From Theodoxus fluviatilis (taxonomy: Eukaryota; Mollusca; Gastropoda; Cycloneritida; Neritidae), in NCBI GenBank assembly GCA_034096865.1, contig JAWQFJ010000514.1, forward strand, positions 7,501 through 39,376: a stretch of DNA of 31,876 nt, read 5' to 3'. Positions 22,179 through 31,600 of this stretch are shown in pieces; the first letter of the stretch is position 1; every line of letters starts with the position of its first letter. Under the pieces are notes generated by a model. The model did no database searches. It was not told where the DNA came from and worked only from the letters and a program-made list of their open reading frames with translations. Made by a program: the position numbers and the translations under genes.

Positions 22179-22261
<83 letters not shown>
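21901..22261. repeat. (CA)n microsatellite with variant blocks
   Basis: CA dinucleotides with AACAC, CATAC and CTTAC interruptions. A block around 21990-22065 recurs at about 22116-22190 (offset 126). In the sense of the ankyrin gene the transcript would be (UG)n. Confidence 0.95.
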
Positions 22262-22262
<1 letters not shown>

Positions 22263-22399
22263 CAGACCTGCCTATTCTCCAGAACAATTCGGGAGACTCC
22301 CAATTTAGGCCTGTTTCTTCCCACCAGGGCGTTGCCCCTGGACCCCGGCCTGTTTTTCAGAATCTCCCTAATTGGCCTTTGGGGAGGTAGGCAGGCCTG

Positions 22400-22400
<1 letters not shown>
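22262..22400. mobile_element. 139-bp foldback element inside the (CA)n tract
   Basis: The island begins TCAGACCTGCCTATTCTCC and ends with the near-inverse GGAGGTAGGCAGGCCTGA. Inverted similarity continues inward (GGGAGA...AGGCCTG). The centre, CCAGGGCGTTGCCCCTGG, can form a hairpin. It sits cleanly within CA dinucleotides. The structure matches a short foldback or MITE-like element. The superfamily is not identified, and a target duplication cannot be resolved in the CA repeat. Confidence 0.6.
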
Positions 22401-22430
<30 letters not shown>

Positions 22431-22612
22431 CATACACATACGCACACACACAAACACAACTACGCACAAACACACACACACACACAAACAAAAACACACA
22501 CACACACAAACACAACCACACACACGCAAACACACACACACACACACGCACATGCACACATATGCACGCACAGACACACGCACTCACACACATGCACTCA
22601 CACACACAAACA

Positions 22613-22711
<99 letters not shown>

Positions 22712-22720
22712 ACACACACC

Positions 22721-22760
<40 letters not shown>

Positions 22761-22875
22761 ACCACACACACGCAAACACACACACACACACACGCACATG
22801 CACACATATGCACGCACAGACACACGCACTCACACACATGCACTCACACACACAAACACCACACACACACAAACA

Positions 22876-22934
<59 letters not shown>
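22401..22934. repeat. (CA)n microsatellite with duplicated 115-bp block
   Basis: A mixed block containing GCACATGCACACATATGCAC is found around 22497-22612 and again at about 22743-22858 (offset 246), separated by pure CA. Together with 21901-22261 it fills nearly all of the intron between ankyrin exons B and C. Confidence 0.95.
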
Positions 22935-22935
<1 letters not shown>

Positions 22936-22952
22936 CAGCCCTCTGCACTCAC

Positions 22953-23035
22953 CCAGCATGTAGATGACTTTCTCCAGGTCACCCTCTGCTGCGGGGGAGT
23001 ACAGCGACTTGGGCAGTGTGCGGTACTTCTTGGGC
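22953..23035 (-). CDS. Ankyrin-repeat gene, exon B
   Basis: This 83-bp minus-strand exon lies between a pyrimidine-rich acceptor (CTCTGTGCTTGTCACGCCAG) and a strong donor CTGG|GTGAGT. Its first G completes an Arg codon begun by exon A (CG|G), and its last G completes the Val codon continued by exon C (G|TG). It reads PKKYRTLPKSLYSPAAEGDL followed by EKVIYML. The SLYSPAAEGDLEKVIYML segment is the first helix pair of an ankyrin array, of the kind that begins L--AA--GDLE-V--LL, preceded by a basic linker. The exact reading-frame fit on both sides is the main evidence that this is real. The intron to exon C is 1,104 bp. Confidence 0.85.
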
Positions 23036-23368
23036 CTGGCGTGACAAGCACAGAGAGGAAGATTCACTGTCACAAGGCCTCAGTCTGGCAAGGCAGGCAA
23101 CTCAGAGCAGGAAGGACAAATACAACGCAACTAGATTTCTATCCACAGCTCAGCACTGCTACAACTGTGGGGACACCCTGTTGAGACGTTAGCAAAGCCT
23201 TCGAAATCTCACGTTCGTTTGTTGGAGGTAAAGTGGCAAGTTAGGGGTGCTTTTAGAAAACATTATTTGTAGTCATTTTCATGAATACAACAGCATACTT
23301 CAAAATACTCATGCAAAATAAAAGGTATATTAAATACTTTCCGATCAATTGACACCAAGACACTTGAA
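23036..23368 (-). other. Intron A-B, single-copy part
   Basis: AT-rich intronic DNA follows the exon B acceptor on its upstream side. The polypyrimidine tract lies at about 23038-23060. No other feature was recognised. Confidence 0.5.
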
Positions 23369-23750
23369 CACTATGTCCCACTTTGAACATACTTTGTCCC
23401 ACTTTGAATGTTGTTTGTCACACCATCAACATACTTTGTCCCACTTTGCATGTAGTTTGTCACACCATGAACATACTTTGTCCCACTTTGCATGTAGTTT
23501 GTCACACCATCAACATACTTTGTCCCCCTTTGCATGTAGTTTGTCACACCATGAACATACTTTGTCCCACTTTGCATGTAGTTTGTCACACCATTAACGT
23601 ACTCTGTTTAACCATGAATGTAGTTTGTCACACCATGAACATACTTTGTCCCCCTTTGCATGTAGTTTGTCACACCATTAACGTATTATGTACAACCATG
23701 AACTTACTTTGTCACATCATGAACATACTATGTCACACTATCAATGTCAC
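23369..23750. repeat. 42-bp minisatellite built of two 21-bp halves
   Basis: About nine 42-bp units alternate ACTTTGTCCCACTTTGCATG and TAGTTTGTCACACCATGAACAT-like halves, which share TTTGTC-CAC---TG-A-AT. Copies at the right end are more diverged. Because the period is a multiple of three, frames on both strands stay open. It lies within the ankyrin gene intron A-B. Confidence 0.93.
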
Positions 23751-24071
23751 ATGACTCCAATCTCTTGTTCAGAGTGCACAGCAAATTCACAAATCCATTT
23801 CTAACACAAAAGTTTCACTTTTTGTCAACAATTATAATAAAAAGTTATTTCAAACAAGATGTGTACTCTTAAAGTATGTTCATTGCTGATTTGCTTCTAA
23901 AAATACTTTGCACTTTTCCTCTTAATACCTTCTTACAGCTGATCTGAGGGAGCGAGATGGAACAAAGAAAGAAATGCCTAGCCAGGGAATAGCAAACACG
24001 ACGGCGATGGCGACTGCAACTACACCTGGCTGTATCTACCAACGCAATAATGTGGCGCCCTGTAAAGTCTG
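23751..24071. other. Intron A-B, AT-rich single-copy spacer
   Basis: About 320 bases between the 42-bp and 23-bp arrays. No exon, transposon end or RNA gene was recognised. Confidence 0.5.
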
Positions 24072-27000
24072 ACAGCAGAGACTGCGAGACTTGCACAGCA
24101 GACTGAGACTTGCAGAGCAGAGATTGTGAGACTTGCACAGCAGAGACTGCTAGACTTGCACAGCAGAGACTGAGACTTGCACAGCAGACTGAAACTTGCA
24201 CAGCAGACTGAAACTTGCACAGCAGAGACTGTGAGACTTGCACAGCAGAGATTGTGAGACTTGCACAGCAGAGACTGCTAGACTTGCACAGCAGACTGAG
24301 ACTTGCACAGCAGAGACTGCGAGACTTGCACAGCAGAGACTGTGAGACTTGCACAGCAGAGACTGCTAGACTTGCACAGCAGACTGAGACTTGCACAGCA
24401 GAGACTGAGACTTGCACAGCAGAGACTGTGAGACTTGCACAGCAGAGACTGCTAGACTTGCACAGCAGAGACTGAGACTTGCACAGCAGAGACTGTGAGA
24501 CTTGCACAGCAGAGACTGCGAGACTTGCACAGCAGACTGAGACTTGCACAGCAGAGACTGTGAGACTTGCACAGCAGACTGAAACTTGCACAGCAGAGAC
24601 TGTGAGACTTGCACAGCAGAGACTGCTAGACTTGCACAGCAGACTGAGACTTGCACAGCAGACTGAAACTTGCACAGCAGAGACTGTGAGACTTGCACAG
24701 CAGAGACTGCTAGACTTGCACAGCAGACTGAGACTTGCACAGCAGACTGAAACTTGCACAGCAGAGACTGTGAGATTTGCACAGCAGAGACTGTGAGACT
24801 TGCACAGCAGAGACTGCTAGACTTGCACAGCAGACTGAGACTTGCACAGCAGACTGAAACTTGCACAGCAGAGACTGCGAGACTTGCACAGCAGAGACTG
24901 CTAGACTTGCACAGCAGACTGAGACTTGCACAGCAGACTGAAACTTGCACAGCAGAGATTGAGACTTGCACAGCAGAGACTGAGACTTGCACAGCAGAGA
25001 CTGTGAGACTTGCACAGCAGAGACTGTGAGACTTGCACAGCAGACTGAAACTTGCACAGCAGAGACTGTGAGATTTGCACAGCAGAGACTGCGAGACTTG
25101 CACAGCAGAGACTGCTAGACTTGCACAGCAGACTGAGACTTGCACAGCAGACTGAGACTTGCACAGCAGAGACTGTGAGACTTGCACAGCAGAGACTGCT
25201 AGACTTGCACAGCAGAGACTGCGAGACTTGCACAGCAGAGATGGAGACTTGCACAGCAGACTGAGACTTGCACAGCAGAGACTGTGAGACTTGCACAGCA
25301 GAGACTGAGAGAATTGCACAGCAGAGACTGTGAGACTTGCACAGCAGAGATGGAGACTTGCACAGCAGCAGACTGAGACTTGCACAGCAGAGACTGTGAG
25401 ACTTGCACAGCAGAGACTGCGAGACTTGCACAGCAGAAACTGCGAGACTTGCACAGCAGAGACTGCGAGACTTCCACAGCAGAGACTGCGAGACTTGCAC
25501 AGCAAAGACTGCGAGACTTGCACAGCAGAGACTGCGAGACTTGCACAGCAGAGACTGCGAGACTTGCACAGCAGAGACTGCGAGACTTGCACAGCAGAGT
25601 CTGCGAGACTTGCACAGCAGAGACTGTGAGACTTGCACAGCAGAGACTGCGAGACTTGCACAGCAGAGACTGCGAGACTTGCACAGCAGACTGAGACTTG
25701 CACAGCAGACTGAAACTTGCACAGCAGAGACTGCGAGACTTGCACAGCAGAGACTGCTTGACTTGCACAGCAGAGACTGTGAGACTTGCAGAGCAGAGAC
25801 TGTGAGACTTGCACAGCAGAGACTGCTAGACTTGCACAGCAGAGACTGTGAGACTTGCACAGCAGAGACTGTGAGACTTGCACAGCAGAGACTGTGAGAC
25901 TTGCACAGCAGAGACTGAGACTTGCACAGCAGACTGAGACTTGCACAGCAGAGACTGTGAGACTTGCACAGCAGAGATTGTGAGACTTGCACAGCAGAGA
26001 CTGCGAGACTTGCACAGCAAAGACTGCGAGACTTGCACAGCAGAGACTGTGAGACTTGCACAGCAGAGACTGTGAGACTTGCACAGCAGAGACTGCTAGA
26101 CTTGCACAGCAGAGACTGTGAGACTTGCACAGCAGAGACTGTGAGACTTGCACAGCAGAGACTGTGAGACTTGCACAGCAGAGACTGTGAGACTTGCACA
26201 GCAGAGACTGCGAGACTTGCACAGCAGAGACTGCGAGACTTGCACAGCAGAGACTGCGAGACTTGCAGAGCAGAGACTGTGAGACTTGCACAGCAGAGAC
26301 TGTGAGACTTGCAGAGCAGAGATTGTGAGACTTGCACAGCAGAGACTGCGAGACTTGCACAGCAGAGACTGCTTGACTTGCACAGCAGAGACTGTGAGAC
26401 TTGCAGAGCAGAGACTGTGAGACTTGCACAGCAGAGACTGCTAGACTTGCACAGCAGAGACTGTGAGACTTGCACAGCAGAGACTGTGAGACTTGCACAG
26501 CAGAGATTGTGAGACTTGCACAGCAGAGACTGCTAGACTTGCACAGCAGACTGAGACTTGCACAGCAGAGACTGCGAGACTTGCACAGCAGAGACTGTGA
26601 GACTTGCACAGCAGAGACTGCTAGACTTGCACAGCAGAGACTGAGACTTGCACAGCAGAGACTGTGAGACTTGCACAGCAGAGACTGCGAGACTTGCACA
26701 GCAGACTGAGACTTGCACAGCAGAGACTGTGAGACTTGCACAGCAGACTGAAACTTGCACAGCAGAGACTGTGAGACTTGCACAGCAGAGACTGCTAGAC
26801 TTGCACAGCAGACTGAGACTTGCACAGCAGACTGAAACTTGCACAGCAGAGACTGTGAGACTTGCACAGCAGAGACTGTGAGACTTGCACAGCAGAGACT
26901 GTGAGACTTGCACAGCAGAGACTGCGAGACTTGCACAGCAGACTGAGACTTGCACAGCAGAGACTGTGAGACTTGCACAGCAGACTGAAACTTGCACAGC

Positions 27001-28485
27001 AGAGACTGTGAGACTTGCACAGCAGAGACTGCTAGACTTGCACAGCAGACTGAAACTTGCACAGCAGAGACTGTGAGACTTGCACAGCAGAGACTGCTAG
27101 ACTTGCACAGCAGACTGAGACTTGCACAGCAGACTGAAACTTGCACAGCAGAGACTGCGAGACTTGCACAGCAGAGACTGCTAGACTTGCACAGCAGAGA
27201 CTGAGACTTGCACAGCAGAGACTGTGAGACTTGCACAGCAGAGACTGCTAGACTTTCACAGCAGACTGAGACTTGCACAGCAGACTGAAACTTGCACAGC
27301 AGAGATTGAGACTTGCACAGCAGAGACTGAGACTTGCACAGCAGAGACTGTGAGACTTGCACAGCAGAGACTGTGAGACTTGCACAGCAGACTGAAACTT
27401 GCACAGCAGAGACTGTGAGATTTGCACAGCAGAGACTGCGAGACTTGCACAGCAGAGACTGCTAGACTTGCACAGCAGACTGAGACTTGCACAGCAGACT
27501 GAGACTTGCACAGCAGAGACTGCGAGACTTGCACAGCAGAGACTGCTAGACTTGCACAGCAGAGACTGCGAGACTTGCACAGCAGAGATGGAGACTTGCA
27601 CAGCAGACTGAGACTTGCACAGCAGAGACTGTGAGACTTGCACAGCAGAGACTGAGAGAATTGCACAGCAGAGACTGTGAGACTTGCACAGTAGAGATGG
27701 AGACTTGCACAGCAGACTGAGACTTGCACAGCAGAGACTGTGAGACTTGCACAGCAGAGACTGCGAGACTTGCACAGCAGAAACTGCGAGACTTGCACAG
27801 CAGAGACTGCGAGACTTCCACAGCAGAGACTGCGAGACTTGCACAGCAAAGACTGCGAGACTTGCACAGCAGAGACTGCGAGACTTGCACAGCAGAGACT
27901 GCGAGACTTGCACAGCAGAGACTGCGAGACTTACACAGCAGAGTCTGCGAGACTTGCACAGCAGAGACTGTGAGACTTGCACAGCAGAGACTGCGAGACT
28001 TGCACAGCAGAGACTGCGAGACTTGCACAGCAGAGACTGCGAGACTTGCACAGCAGAGACTGTGAGACTTGCACAGCAGAGACTGCGAGACTTGCACAGC
28101 AGAGACTGCGAGACTTGCACAGCAGAGACTGCGAGACTTGCACAGCAGAGATGGAGACTTGCACAGCAGACTGAGACTTGCACAGCAGAGACTGTGAGAC
28201 TTGCACAGCAGAGACTGCGAGACTTGCACAGCAGAGACTGCAAGACTTGCACAGCATCTCGAGACTGCGAGACTTGCACAGCAGAGACTGCGAGACTTGC
28301 ACAGCAGAGACTGTGAGACTTGCACAGCAGAGACTGCGAGACTTGCACAGCAGAGACTGCGAGACTTGCACAGCAGAGACTGCGAGACTTGCACAGCAGA
28401 GATGGAGACTTGCACAGCAGACTGAGACTTGCACAGCAGAGACTGTGAGACTTGCACAGCAGAGACTGTGAGACTTGCACAGCAG
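24072..28485. repeat. 4.4-kb array of 23-, 21- and 19-bp units
   Basis: The basic unit is AGACTTGCACAGCAGAGACT plus TGTG, GCG or GCTAG-type ends. Forms of 23 bp (…GAGACTGTG), 21 bp (…GAGACTG) and 19 bp (…GCAGACTG) are mixed. Private variants mark longer duplicated blocks inside the array. Unit lengths of 2, 0 and 1 modulo 3 rotate the frames, and both strands lack stops, giving minus-strand frames of up to about 1,000 codons repeating SLLCKS and CCASL. These are not genes. The array lies in the ankyrin gene intron A-B. Confidence 0.96.
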
Positions 28486-28600
28486 GGACAGTAGAGAGTG
28501 GCACGGCAGGGACAGTAGAGAGTGGCACAGCAGAGACAGTAGAGAGTGGCACAGCAGGGACAGTAGAGTGTGGCACAGCAGGGACAGTAGAGAGTGGCAG
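28486..28600. repeat. 24-bp variant repeat at array edge
   Basis: Four to five copies of GGGACAGTAGAGAGTGGCAC followed by AGCA. It shares CAC-AGCAG and GAGA-T/GTGGCAC spacing with the adjacent 23-bp unit, so it looks like a diverged edge of the same array. It ends about 25 bases from the donor side of exon A. Confidence 0.88.
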
Positions 28601-28623
28601 CGGAGGAAGAAGAAGAGACTCAC

Positions 28624-28690
28624 CGCTCCTGAGTGAGGCAGCCCAGCACACGCTCCAGCTCTGTCCTGCTGGTGTTGACAGGAAGTCCGT
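28624..28690 (-). CDS. Ankyrin-repeat gene, exon A (most upstream in window)
   Basis: This 67-bp minus-strand exon has an acceptor CCTCTGCTTGCAG and a donor GAGCG|GTGAGT. It begins with two bases of a codon split with an unseen upstream exon, reads GLPVNTSRTELERVLGCLTQ and E, and ends with CG that joins the first base of exon B to give Arg. It encodes an amphipathic segment before the ankyrin repeats. The intron to exon B is 5,588 bp and consists mainly of two satellite arrays. The 34-bp minisatellite begins only 14 bases upstream of the acceptor in gene sense. No upstream exon could be supported in the rest of the window. Confidence 0.78.
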
Positions 28691-28704
28691 CTGCAAGCAG
28701 AGGT

Positions 28705-28872
28705 GTGTTGGCATGGCAACTGGTTGAAAGGTACACATGTGTTGGCATGGCAACAGGTTGAAAGATACAGATGTGTTGGCATGGCAACAGGTTGAAAGGT
28801 ACACATGTGTTGGCATGGCAACTGGTTGAAAGATACAGATGTGTTTCATGGCAACTGGTTGAAAGGTACACA
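28705..28872. repeat. 34-bp minisatellite, left half
   Basis: Five units of GTGTTGGCATGGCAACTGGT followed by TGAAAGGTACACAT, with AGATACAGAT variants. The fifth copy has lost bases (GTGTTTCATGG). The array is interrupted at 28873 by the hAT-like element and resumes at its other side. Confidence 0.95.
28867..28872 (+). repeat. Target-site duplication TACACA, left copy
   Basis: TACACA directly precedes the transposon terminus CAGGGTTCG and is repeated directly after the other terminus at 31429-31434. Confidence 0.75.
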
Positions 28873-28959
28873 CAGGGTTCGTACAGGTTTTTCGATACAA
28901 AATTCCATGACTTTTCCATGACTTTCCATGACCTTCAACAACATTTTCCATGACCTAGC

Positions 28960-30185
28960 GTACTGTGATACATGACAATTTTAAAGAGAAAAGTGTATGG
29001 CGCACGACCAAACTCACGCACAATACACCCGTTGTAAAAAAAAATCTAATTCTTTTTATTATTTTTACAGCAGATTGATTCAAAAACTGACAAATGCAGA
29101 AAATTTTCAAACAAGTACTCCTTTAAATGATGATACTTTTGTCCCAAATTGTTTGGTGCTTCAACGATTAACACACGCTGAATGTGGTAATCAAGCACGC
29201 GTCTACACAACGCCATTGCGGTCCGATGTACACACAAAAAGGTGGAAAATTTCCGCCTGTTTTCTCCCTTCAAGCGCACAATCCGGGCGCTAGACAAAAA
29301 GTAGATTCATCGTACATTAACATCGAATATAGCGTTGGAAGGGGGAAATCTTGTAGAATCCGAGGGTGTCTGTACGAAATTGATCGGAAAAGCGGGAGTG
29401 AGCAAATTTTAACAAAATGTCCGATGACGTTCGAACTTTCATCCATAACTCGTCTTTCGATTTTCACCGGAAGTTCAAACATACACCGAACGAAAAAGCA
29501 ATCTTTCCTCTAATGAGTAGTAAAGTTTCAACTTGATCAAATGAGAAACTTCGACGGACGAGTGTTTAGAAGAGACCAACCCGAGTCGCAAAATGCAAAC
29601 TCCGTCGAGCCACCGCGAGTCGGTAGTGGCGGAGTTTTTTTTTTTACGTAATCGGCTTGTATGTTCTCAGCGGAAATAAGACGGATTAACACAAAACTAC
29701 ACGACACATGTTCTTGAAACCTTCTGCTTCATAAACAACTTTCATTCTTGTTTTTATTCACAATATTTTGTGGATTGTCCACAATTAGCCATGAAAGTGA
29801 AGTGGTATTGCCGAGTGCATTTTGGCTAGTACTGTAGTAGCGCAAAGATTTGATACAAATTACCACGGAATCCTACCACTAGTTAAGAAAAAATTAGACA
29901 ACTCAGAATGACTTTCATCTTTCATGTTACATTGGTATTTTGTGTTATTGATATGTGCGAATCCTGGAAAAAGTGGATTCTATCGAACCGACGGCCACTT
30001 CCGGTCTGATGAAATTTCTTTGAACATCGCGTGCGGCATCTATTTAGCACTCGCTGAAGGTCCCGAGTTCTACAATACTTTTTCCAATATGTGCAAAATA
30101 TTGCAATAAATATCTTCCTAAATGATTGTTCTAGCATAAACTGAAACAAAAACCCCAATAAACTAACTGATTTCAGCTGATTTGT
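28960..30185. other. Non-coding interior of the hAT-like element
   Basis: AT-rich DNA without a recognisable transposase catalytic region. Short frames on both strands (for example 29184-29513 plus) have no recognised domain. This is probably scrambled or replaced internal sequence. Confidence 0.5.
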
Positions 30186-30243
30186 CCGTCAAAATCGCAT
30201 CTGCGCCGTCACGCTCTTACTCGCCATTGTGTGATTTTGACGG
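30186..30243. other. Inverted repeat with 13 of 14 matching stem bases
   Basis: CCGTCAAAATCGCA at 30186-30199 pairs with TGTGATTTTGACGG at 30230-30243, leaving a 30-base loop. It lies inside the hAT-like element. It could be the footprint of another small insertion or a hairpin; no function is inferred. Confidence 0.6.
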
Positions 30244-30347
30244 TCATGCTATTTACCGAAATGGCGCTAATGTCTTCGAAATGGCTTAGAAATGAGCATA
30301 TATATCGTTATCCCCTTCTTGAATATGATATATTTAAGCTATTCTAA

Positions 30348-30899
30348 TTAAACCAGAACTATATTTGACCAAATTACGTTAGAAACAGCAACATTTTGAA
30401 ACAGACATGCGGTCGCCATTTCGATCCAGCTTTCACTCAAGGCAAACTTGGAGGCAATGACACTGTCGGGAAACATGCGACGGAACAGCTCGTTCATTCC
30501 TTTGGTACTGGAGAATGAGAAGTGGGAGATGACCATTTTCAAAGTCCACAAAATTTCTGCTTTCAGTGTGTCCTCTGTTGTCAAGAAAGTGTCAATCCCA
30601 GTAGATCTACTGCCACTGCCAGTGGGTGCAGGCCTAGTTTCGACCGGCGTAGCAGCGCCAGCTGGAACCACCACCTTTGAAGCACTCTCTGTCTCAGCAT
30701 TTTTTGCAGTTTGAACAAAATCAGATATTTGTGTTTGACTTCTGCTCTTTTCTTCTTGGTGTTTTTTAGCACGCGCCTGGTGCGCGACACCTTTCATGTG
30801 GCTTTTCAACGCTGCCGCTCCCATGTTGGATACATCAGTCTTTTTCACAAAATCGGCACTTTGCCATCCCATCCACTCTCGCTCGCATGACCCACTCAC
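30348..30899 (-). pseudogene. hAT-like transposase, N-terminal fragment with damaged BED finger
   Basis: A 183-codon frame carries DVSNMGAAALKSHMKGVAHQ, the second half of a BED-type zinc finger (the two His ligands). A low-complexity linker follows, then EILWTLKMVISHFSFSS and LFRRMFPDSVIASKFALS, which matches the start of the transposase region in hAT proteins that carry an N-terminal BED finger. The frame then ends without the catalytic domain or the C-terminal dimerisation region. A C-x2-C pair (CRFC at 30858-30847) lies just upstream but in another frame, so the finger is split by a one-base shift. The protein cannot be an active transposase. Assignment rests on motif recognition, not on a search. 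Confidence 0.75.
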
Positions 30900-31111
30900 G
30901 GTATTCAGGATCTCCTGTCCAAGAGTCTTGAAAGCGACACTTTCCAGGCATGATGATTATCTGATTCTCAAAGAAACACTGCACCACAAACAAAACAAGC
31001 TCTTTTCACTCTGTCCTCGTTTGAACCAACAAAACGCAGATACATTAAAGCGGCCGGATCTTAGATAAACGACGTTCCGAATGTCGCAAATGGGGCGAAA
31101 CGTCCAGCACC

Positions 31112-31204
31112 CGATTGGACAGGCGTGGAAATGAAACGAGGTCACCTAGCCAAAGAACCAATCAGGAAGCAGAAGGCACACGAGCCTTCAGAATTAACCA
31201 ATGG
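31112..31204 (-). promoter_or_regulatory. Cluster of three CCAAT motifs, possible transposon promoter
   Basis: ATTGG at 31114-31118 and CCAAT at 31158-31162 and 31198-31202 fall within 90 bases, upstream of the transposase start in its own orientation. CCAAT boxes are often bound by NF-Y in promoters, but neither binding nor a start site can be shown here. Confidence 0.3.
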
Positions 31205-31428
31205 GATGCAAGGGCACGTTTTCCTGACGTGCTCAGCGTTTAAAATTAGATTGAGAGTATCGCGCGAAGCACAGCCTAGAAAACGTCTTTATTTCTTTCT
31301 CTTTTTTTCTTTCTTAAATTCCATGACTTTCCATGACTTAAGTTGAAATTCCATGACTTTCCAGGCCTGGAAAATGAAAAATCAAATTCCATGACTTTCC
31401 AGGTTTTCCATGACCTGTACGAACCCTG

Positions 31429-31600
31429 TACACATGTGTTGGCATGGCAACTGGTTGAAAGGTACACATGTGTTGGCATGGCAACTGGTTGAAAGGTACA
31501 CATGTGTTGGCATGGCAACTGGTTGAAAGGTACACATGTGTTGGCATGGCAGCTGGTTGAAAGGTACACATGTGTTGGCATGGCAACTGGTTGAAAGGTA
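31429..31600. repeat. 34-bp minisatellite, right half
   Basis: Five further units of the same repeat as at 28705-28872 are nearly identical to each other, with one AACTGG to AGCTGG change. The first base is the start of the second TACACA copy of the transposon target duplication. Confidence 0.95.

Larger units (their letters stand above)
28873..31428 (-). mobile_element. 2,556-bp hAT-like DNA transposon, internally deleted
   Basis: Perfect 16-bp terminal inverted repeats CAGGGTTCGTACAGGT (28873-28888) and ACCTGTACGAACCCTG (31413-31428) are flanked by TACACA on both sides. Removing the element and one TACACA restores an intact unit of the 34-bp host repeat. Subterminal regions hold several TCCATGAC motifs. 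A BED-finger transposase fragment on the minus strand makes the right end the 5' side. CAG-starting termini and a BED-type transposase indicate the hAT superfamily. A six-base duplication is shorter than the usual eight for hAT, although shorter ones have been described in some lineages. The element cannot encode a full transposase. Confidence 0.85.

Noticed and set aside
21874..22963. Thr-His and Cys-Val repeat proteins from (CA)n
   Set aside because: Dinucleotide microsatellite translation; only the ankyrin exons flanking it are supported.
24072..28485. Repetitive Cys/Ser/Leu-rich proteins on the minus strand
   Set aside because: Frames are open on both strands because of the repeat unit; mixed 23/21/19-bp units shift the frame constantly.
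21742..28690. Assigning the ankyrin exons to an ArfGAP (ACAP-like) protein
   Set aside because: The acidic stretch before RTPLHAAALSGN is reminiscent of that family, but no ArfGAP or PH domain is in the window, so a family name or gene symbol would be a guess.
29184..29513. 109-codon plus-strand frame inside the hAT-like element
   Set aside because: No recognisable domain, and it lies antisense to the transposase fragment in AT-rich interior sequence.
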